Below, in pieces: positions 59,088 through 64,000 of a stretch of DNA of 64,000 nucleotides. This DNA is from Parapristionchus giblindavisi (taxonomy: Eukaryota > Nematoda > Chromadorea > Rhabditida > Diplogasteridae), in assembly GCA_943737045.1 (NCBI GenBank), contig CALSFV010000121.1, positions 109,698 to 173,697 on the forward strand, written 5' to 3'. Each line of letters starts with the position of its first letter. Within the stretch, counting starts at the first letter, position 1. The notes below the pieces were generated by a model, which saw only the letters and a list, made by a program, of their open reading frames with translations, made no database searches and was not told where the DNA came from. Made by a program: the position numbers and the translations under genes.

Positions 59088-59252
59088 GTTAAATTTCATG
59101 ACTTGTAGCACTAAGTCATTTTGGTAGAGCTCGTCGAGAGCTTTCGATTTGTATACATTTATGGCGCGCATTTGCATGAAAATGAACAGAAATGAGATAC
59201 GAAATATATTTTGAATGAAAATAACGCGAGTCCGGGTCCATGAGTACCGGTA
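59088..59252 (+). repeat. Dispersed repeat, copy 2 of 3
   Basis: Diverged copy of 3647-3802, sharing TTAAATTTCATGACTTGTAG at the start and a GCGAGTCCGGGTCCA segment near the end. It carries a roughly 9-bp insertion and several substitutions, so it is much older than the 2.8-kb block duplication. Confidence 0.8.
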
Positions 59253-60060
59253 TCAAGTGCCGCGTTACTGATTTTCCTACTTTTTAAAGAAGATTCGTTT
59301 TATAGACACACTCCTGGTCATTCCATCGATGGTTCGGATTCATAATCCGACAGTTTAATAATAAAGAAAAAATATGTTTAGATTTTAACACTTAGCAAGC
59401 TCTCTGACCGCATGGAAAGAGGTTCAAGTAACATAACAACAACTGAATTTTAGTGTTTTATCCCGGATTCTGGTTGGTTTTGGCTAGTTTGTTTTGGCTT
59501 TTGGGTTGTGAAAGTGGCCAATCTATTCCATGCGTATAGTTTATGTAAGTGCACACAATGTAATCACCATTCATTTAAAAGGGTCCAGACAACGTTTAAA
59601 AAATATGTTCTATGGTTACATGAGGTGAACGTAGCCGTTTTTAATTTCTACTATTTATTCAAAAGTTACGGAAAAGCAGAGAAAATTTACACACCACTTC
59701 GCCACTTTTTTGTTTCATTTATTTTCATCTCATGACTTTAGGACTCTGTATAAATATTTGTAATTAAAAGGGTATTTTTTGTGATTTCGTGGAATCTCTG
59801 TTGATCATTCAAGAATCTGACGTATATCGAAAATGAAAAGAATGATGAGTTGCAAGTGGGAGCTTTATATTTTTAATGTAATGATGCATGATTGGTATGC
59901 GTACCTCCTTTATTCTGTATATTTATCGAAGAAATTCATTGATCAGAGTAGATTCTCATTTATTTTTCAAAACATGAAACAATGCTACAAAATCTCACGC
60001 AAAATCAGCAGTGATCTCACGCTGATTAATAGGATTAAGCTTTACCCTATATATTTATCA
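59253..60060. other. AT-rich noncoding stretch
   Basis: Plus-strand frames at 59508-59735 and 59833-60099 are rich in Phe, Tyr, Lys and Ile, as expected from AT-rich noncoding DNA, and I do not call them. A small hairpin TCGGATT-CAT-AATCCGA lies near 59334-59350. Nothing else recognised. Confidence 0.5.
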
Positions 60061-60290
60061 GGGGATGGGGTGAGGGAGAGAGTGGAGAAAGAAAGATAGA
60101 AGGAGAGATAAGGGAGGGAGCGAGCGAGAGAAGTAGAGGGAAGGGGAGAGGAGAGGAAAAGAACAACTATATATCTGTGAACTACTCGCATGGGGGGCGG
60201 ACAAGGCGAGATGAAAGGAAATAAGAAAGTGAAAGATATATAAAAGACAAGGATAGAGACAGAGAGAGAATAGTTCACATCTTTCACTTT
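60061..60290 (+). repeat. Purine-rich low-complexity tract
   Basis: Long G/A-rich runs (GGGAGAGAG, GAGAGGAGAGG) dominate 60061-60155 and resume more weakly to 60290. Two overlapping minus-strand frames here (60042-60347 and 60058-60384) are Leu/Ser/Pro/Phe-rich composition artefacts. Confidence 0.75.
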
Positions 60291-60467
60291 TGTTAGCCTT
60301 TTTGTAAATATCAGCAAAAGAATGGAAGAAGAAAATAAGACTCTCACTTGAAAATGTATGTAACATTCTCAATAAATGCTGCAAAATCTTTCATTAGTGC
60401 TGAAATAGTATGATAATGATAATGATATTGAAATCATCATAAGTTGATCACAAAATTTAAAAATTCA

Positions 60468-60698
60468 TTATTTCAATGTAAGGAGAATGGCGGGAGTAAG
60501 CTGACGCTTGAAGGCTGCCGAAGTTTCCGAAAGGATTACCTCACGAGGCAACTTACTTAGCCATCGAGAGACTCTAACTGAAAAACTATTATATCTGACA
60601 GTGTTTCTAGTAAACTCATGATATATACCAAAAGATGTATGTCTATCACGTGTCATGTATTGATAGATCAAGATACTAATTACTGTAGCAACAAACAC
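60468..60698 (-). pseudogene. Non-LTR retrotransposon reverse-transcriptase C-terminal remnant
   Basis: The minus strand encodes 76 residues ending in a stop. Residues about 28-66 include RYNSFSVRVSRWLSKLPREV, then ILSETSAAFKRQL. This fits the conserved extreme C-terminus of LINE (CR1/Jockey-like) ORF2 proteins, where a pattern like R..FF..R....WN.LP..VV.A.S...FK..L follows the thumb region. The preceding ~27 residues show no retrotransposon motif, and no reverse-transcriptase catalytic motifs are seen upstream in this window. It is therefore a 5'-truncated fragment, the usual fate of LINE insertions. I saw no clear poly(A) tail or target-site duplication. The identification rests on motif memory, not on a search. 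Confidence 0.55.
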
Positions 60699-60905
60699 CC
60701 AAATAAATTATGGCTCAGATAGTGCCATAAAAAGGTGTGTAACTCTGTCAGTTGTCCATTATGCCTCAGATATATCGAGTTAAAATTCAAAAGCAGCTCA
60801 AACAGCAACAATATTGATTAGATGAGAAAAAGCGCAAAAAATGTCTAAAACATTTTGTAAAAACGTCTTGCGACGAGCCGGATGAACCTCAAACTTGGGT
60901 AGTTA
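60699..60905. other. Short spacer before the fold-back element
   Basis: AT-rich sequence with no recognisable gene. It ends with TA at 60904-60905, which is the left target-site copy of the element that follows. Confidence 0.5.
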
Positions 60906-61993
60906 GAGGTCACTTTTGGAGCACCTTGGTGCTCAAAAAGTGTCACCTCCATTTTTTGTCACGAAAGGTGACATTTCGCAGTAACTTGATATTTAATGCT
61001 ATTAATCAGCATATCAGGCACATTTGAGACCGTTAGAACCCAAAAAATCCATTTTGTACAAACGTGAAATTTCAATGTTATAGGTTTCCGGGTGTCAATA
61101 ATTCGGGAATGATCTATGTAACAGGAGATTTATTAGATAAAAGTAGTTCTATGGATAGCATAGAACTAAATACCAGTGAATTGCAAGGATCCATCTTGAT
61201 TGAACCGAATTATAAGAGCCTACATACTCGTTCGGTAATTAAAGTGCTCCTTTGGTGGCATGCTGGTCACTTAAAGTGTCCAAGGTGTCACTAAAGGAGC
61301 GCCTTCAACTTATGATGTTCACATCTTTGACCTGCTCTAATGTGATACGTAGTCAGCCATATCGTCTACAATTTCCAGACAAGACAAACACTTATATGAC
61401 CTTCTTATTACCAGAGACCCCTTTCATTTATAGTCCACTATCTAGAGATACCGCAGTTCAACTTTAGCTTTTCGTTGGATTTTTTCAGTACACAGATGAC
61501 ATAATAACTTCGACAAAAAAAGATATATCCAAACTATTTCTACATGAGTTTTATATCATTTACAATCATCCCACAACAATCTTAAATCAATTTTTTCCCT
61601 CACATTTCTGGTAAATTTTTGCTCGCTCATTTTTACACGAAAATGCAATATGTAGGCTCTTATAATTCGGTTCAATCAAGATGGATTCTTGCTATTCACT
61701 GGTAATTAGTTCTCTGCTATCCATAGAACAACTTTTATCTAATAAATCTCCCGTTACATAGATCATTTCCGAATTATTGACACCCGGAAACCTATAAAAT
61801 TTAAATTTCACGTTTGTACAAAAATGGATTTTTTGGGTTCTAACGGTCTCAAATGTACCTGATATGCTGATTAATAGCATTAAATATCTAGTTAATGCGA
61901 AATGTCACCTTTTGTGACCAAAAATGGAGGTGACCCTTTTTGAGCGACCTAGGGTGCTCGAAAAGTGACCTAGGGTGCTCAAAAAGTGACCTC
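60906..61993. mobile_element. Complete fold-back MITE, 1,088 bp, TA target site
   Basis: Long inverted arms of roughly 330 bp (about 60906-61235 and 61640-61993) are reverse complements with scattered substitutions. The termini read GAGGTCACTTTT(G/T)GAGCACC and are flanked by TA on both sides (60904-60905 and 61994-61995), as expected for Tc1/mariner-type insertion. The termini are themselves hairpins: CACTTTT.GAGCACC meets GGTGCTC..AAAGTG. Near the middle (61243-61301) lies another hairpin with GTGCTCCTTT and AAAGGAGC arms. No transposase is encoded; the same amino-acid string (YRFPGVNNS...) appears from both arms only because they are inverted copies. It is nonautonomous by inference. Confidence 0.85.
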
Positions 61994-63583
61994 TAATGGC
62001 GCACTAAAAATAGTGGAAAACGGAAAATGGCGACTTTCCAGGGTCTAATAATGTACACTGGAAAACCGAAAATGGAAACTCCTAATTTGAATTCGCGGGT
62101 GCGAAAAAGGTGCGGCAATTCAAATTCTGAGCTCAAATTTCATTTTTCCGCCTTTAGAAGTATTGGAACTCGAATTCCTACTTAACATCCTTCTTAAAAC
62201 CGCAGAAAATCGCATTTAGAAGGTAAGAATTTGAATTCCCGCACCTTTCTTCGCTCCCGCGAAGATCGAGTCTTTCGAGAAGTATGACCCCTTCACGCAC
62301 CATATTGATAGGTCTACAGCGATGTAAACTCCACAAGGTAAGACAGTGAATTATTGATTGACAGATATCGAATAAAGATGTTTACCTGTTGTTGTGTTTT
62401 TAATCTTTGATCTTCTCTCAGTACTGTATCGTATAATGATACTGTATTTGTGCTGAAGACGAAAATAATGGATATAATTTTATAGTTATTGTTTCAGATC
62501 GAGTCTTTCGAGAAGTATGAAAACTGTTAAATTTCATGACTTGTAGCACTAAGTAATTTTGGTAGAACTCGTCGAGAGCTTGTGTACATTTATGACGAAT
62601 TTGCATGAAAATGAACAGATATGAGATACGAAATAGATTTGGAATGAAAATAACGCGAGTCCGGGTCCACGAGTATCGGTACGTCAAAAAGCGGATTGTT
62701 GGAGAGGCTAACAAACGCATATCTAGATTGTGGCCGATTCTGCCACTAGAAAAAAGGTTTTGTCTCCGATTTCGAAGAAATTCGTTCAGTGAGTGTGGCT
62801 GGGGGTCTTGAGAAGGCCTAGCCACTTGATTTGAACAAAATTGCAAAATATCGATTTTTTGTGATCTACCCTGAAAATGATCATAACTCGGAGAGAATAG
62901 AGGAAGAGAGAGAGGAATGGGAGATAGGAGATGGAGAAGAGAGAGAAGATTGAGAGAGAAGAGAGAGCGCACGACTTTTAAAGGAAAATCCCACGCTAAT
63001 TTTACTCTCCGCATTGGCAATACTCTCTCATAGACAAAAAAGTGAGAGAGTGTTGTCAGAGCGGAGAGTTACGGAAACGTCTCTCCCACATTCATAATCT
63101 GTGGTATTTCCATCTCATCAACGCACATGTATAGGTCTACATAGATGGGCATTGAGAGTACACATCTACATCAACATATCGACTAAAGAAACTTTTAAAA
63201 TTGTATTCTCGATATGTTGTTCGCCATGAATGATCACCTAACTTTCATTGATTTCAACTGAAATATTACGTCAAATGCGGATTGTTGGAGAAAGCGGACA
63301 AACGCATATCTAGATTATCACAATCTACCTTGACTAGCGTAACATCTGAATTCATGCTCTCACATAGAACCCTATTCTCACTTAGATCCGCTTATCTCTC
63401 GCAAAATAGAAACGGGCTATGGAGAGGTACACGTTTTACTTCCAAACTTCGGTAGTCGACCCGACTCTACCGTAATATCTGTGCTAATTTCGCAAATCGA
63501 TTAGATATACAGTCAATAATTGAAATGCAAGAGCTTTATTCATAGACATATTTGAGATCAAACTTGTTCAGGTACACGATTGT

Positions 63584-63599
63584 GGCCCTAAAGAGGGCC
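63584..63599 (-). terminator. Histone 3' stem-loop, second copy
   Basis: Identical to 4705-4720: a 6-bp GGCCCT/AGGGCC stem with a four-base loop, on the minus strand downstream of the second H2A piece. Confidence 0.9.
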
Positions 63600-63639
63600 G
63601 TTGGGTTCTGGGTTTAGCCATGAGTGCTAAGCGAGATGT

Positions 63640-63804
63640 TTATTCCTTGTCTCCGGCGGTCTTCTTGGGGAGAAGAACGGCGTTGATGTTGGGAAGAACA
63701 CCTCCTTGAGCGATGGTGACTCCAGCCATGAGCTTGTTCAGCTCCTCGTCGTTGCGGACGGCAAGCTGGAGATGGCGAGGGTTGATTCTGGTCTTCTTGT
63801 TCAA
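63640..63804 (-). pseudogene. Histone H2A C-terminal exon, second copy
   Basis: Same 53-residue H2A C-terminus ([12 protein letters not shown]...PKKTAGDKE, stop) as at 4761-4925, with no base differences seen. The same in-frame TAG and acceptor-like AG bound its 5' end, so truncation or chimerism predates the large duplication. The following intron-like DNA (63805-63955) is also unchanged. Confidence 0.85.
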
Positions 63805-63955
63805 CTAAAACTATTCAATCGATTAGAATAATTATGATATATAAAAATGCAAATCTTAGGGTATAGGGATCAAAGATCAGTTTAAGATCACACCTGACCA
63901 AAAGTGAATCAAACAATAGAATAAATAATATTGAATCAATACCTCTAATCGATAC

Positions 63956-64000
63956 CTTGATCGATTTCTCCATCTGATCCAGCTTAGTCTTCTCAATGAA
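63956..64000 (-). pseudogene. Partial copy of the exon preceding H2A, cut by window edge
   Basis: This is the 3' part of the 5077-5184 exon (TFIEKTKLDQMEKSIK before the GTATCG donor), again upstream of the H2A piece. The premature TAA seen in the left copy would lie just beyond the window. Confidence 0.45.

Larger units (their letters stand above)
61235..64000 (+). repeat. Large direct duplication, right copy (runs off window)
   Basis: Counterpart of 2357-5121. It repeats the element interior and right arm (to 61993), the inverted repeat 62092-62263, the 25-bp direct repeats 62263-62287 and 62496-62520, the dispersed repeat 62526-62681, the purine tract 62890-62967, the hairpin 63004-63069, the histone stem-loop and the H2A exon. 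The match continues to the last base, so the duplicated segment probably extends beyond 64000. Confidence 0.95.

Noticed and set aside
59328..59352. tRNA anticodon-arm-like hairpin around TTCATAA
   Set aside because: No acceptor, D or T arms around it; only a 7-bp palindromic stem.
61064..61467. Plus-strand frames within the MITE (also 2335-2589)
   Set aside because: The same peptide is read from the two inverted arms and from both block copies, so conservation reflects repeat structure; there is no transposase motif.

Overview
The window looks like nuclear DNA from a nematode, most likely Caenorhabditis-like; I cannot name the species. The grounds are AT-rich flanks dense in small inverted-repeat elements, candidate short exons with TTTCAG/TTGCAG-type acceptors, and a histone H2A C-terminus followed by a replication-dependent histone 3' stem-loop. 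There is no bacterial-style gene organisation, and no intact protein-coding gene that I can defend.

Layout. 1-540: remains of a small multi-exon minus-strand gene with an in-frame stop. 540-2338: noncoding DNA with local degenerate repeats. 2357-5121: a block that returns almost unchanged, in the same orientation, at 61235-64000, where it runs off the window. It carries half of a fold-back transposon, several hairpins and dispersed repeats, and the H2A C-terminal exon with its stem-loop. 5077-7346: candidate exons of a second decayed minus-strand gene, phase-compatible at their 3' end with the H2A exon. 5658-5830: a 21-bp minisatellite. 7463-58384: a single unbroken array of a 41-bp satellite, about 50.9 kb and roughly 1,240 units, all in one orientation, with nested higher-order repeats. 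58385-60905: AT-rich noncoding DNA with a purine-rich tract and a non-LTR retrotransposon C-terminal remnant. 60906-61993: the intact 1.09-kb fold-back element. 61994-64000: the rest of the second copy of the 2.8-kb block.

How the parts fit. The 41-bp array sits between two direct copies of the same 2.8-kb block, spaced 58,878-58,879 bp apart. The simplest reading is that the whole segment (block, decayed gene, array, right flank) is one unit of a much larger tandem duplication that continues past the right edge; an assembly artefact is the main alternative. The left breakpoint lies in the middle of the fold-back element, at an internal hairpin, and carries a 21-bp inverted copy of the element. 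That suggests a fold-back or template-switch origin. The main interest is therefore structural: a satellite with local homogenisation and higher-order repeats, nested in a large duplication, next to an H2A exon apparently joined to unrelated exons.
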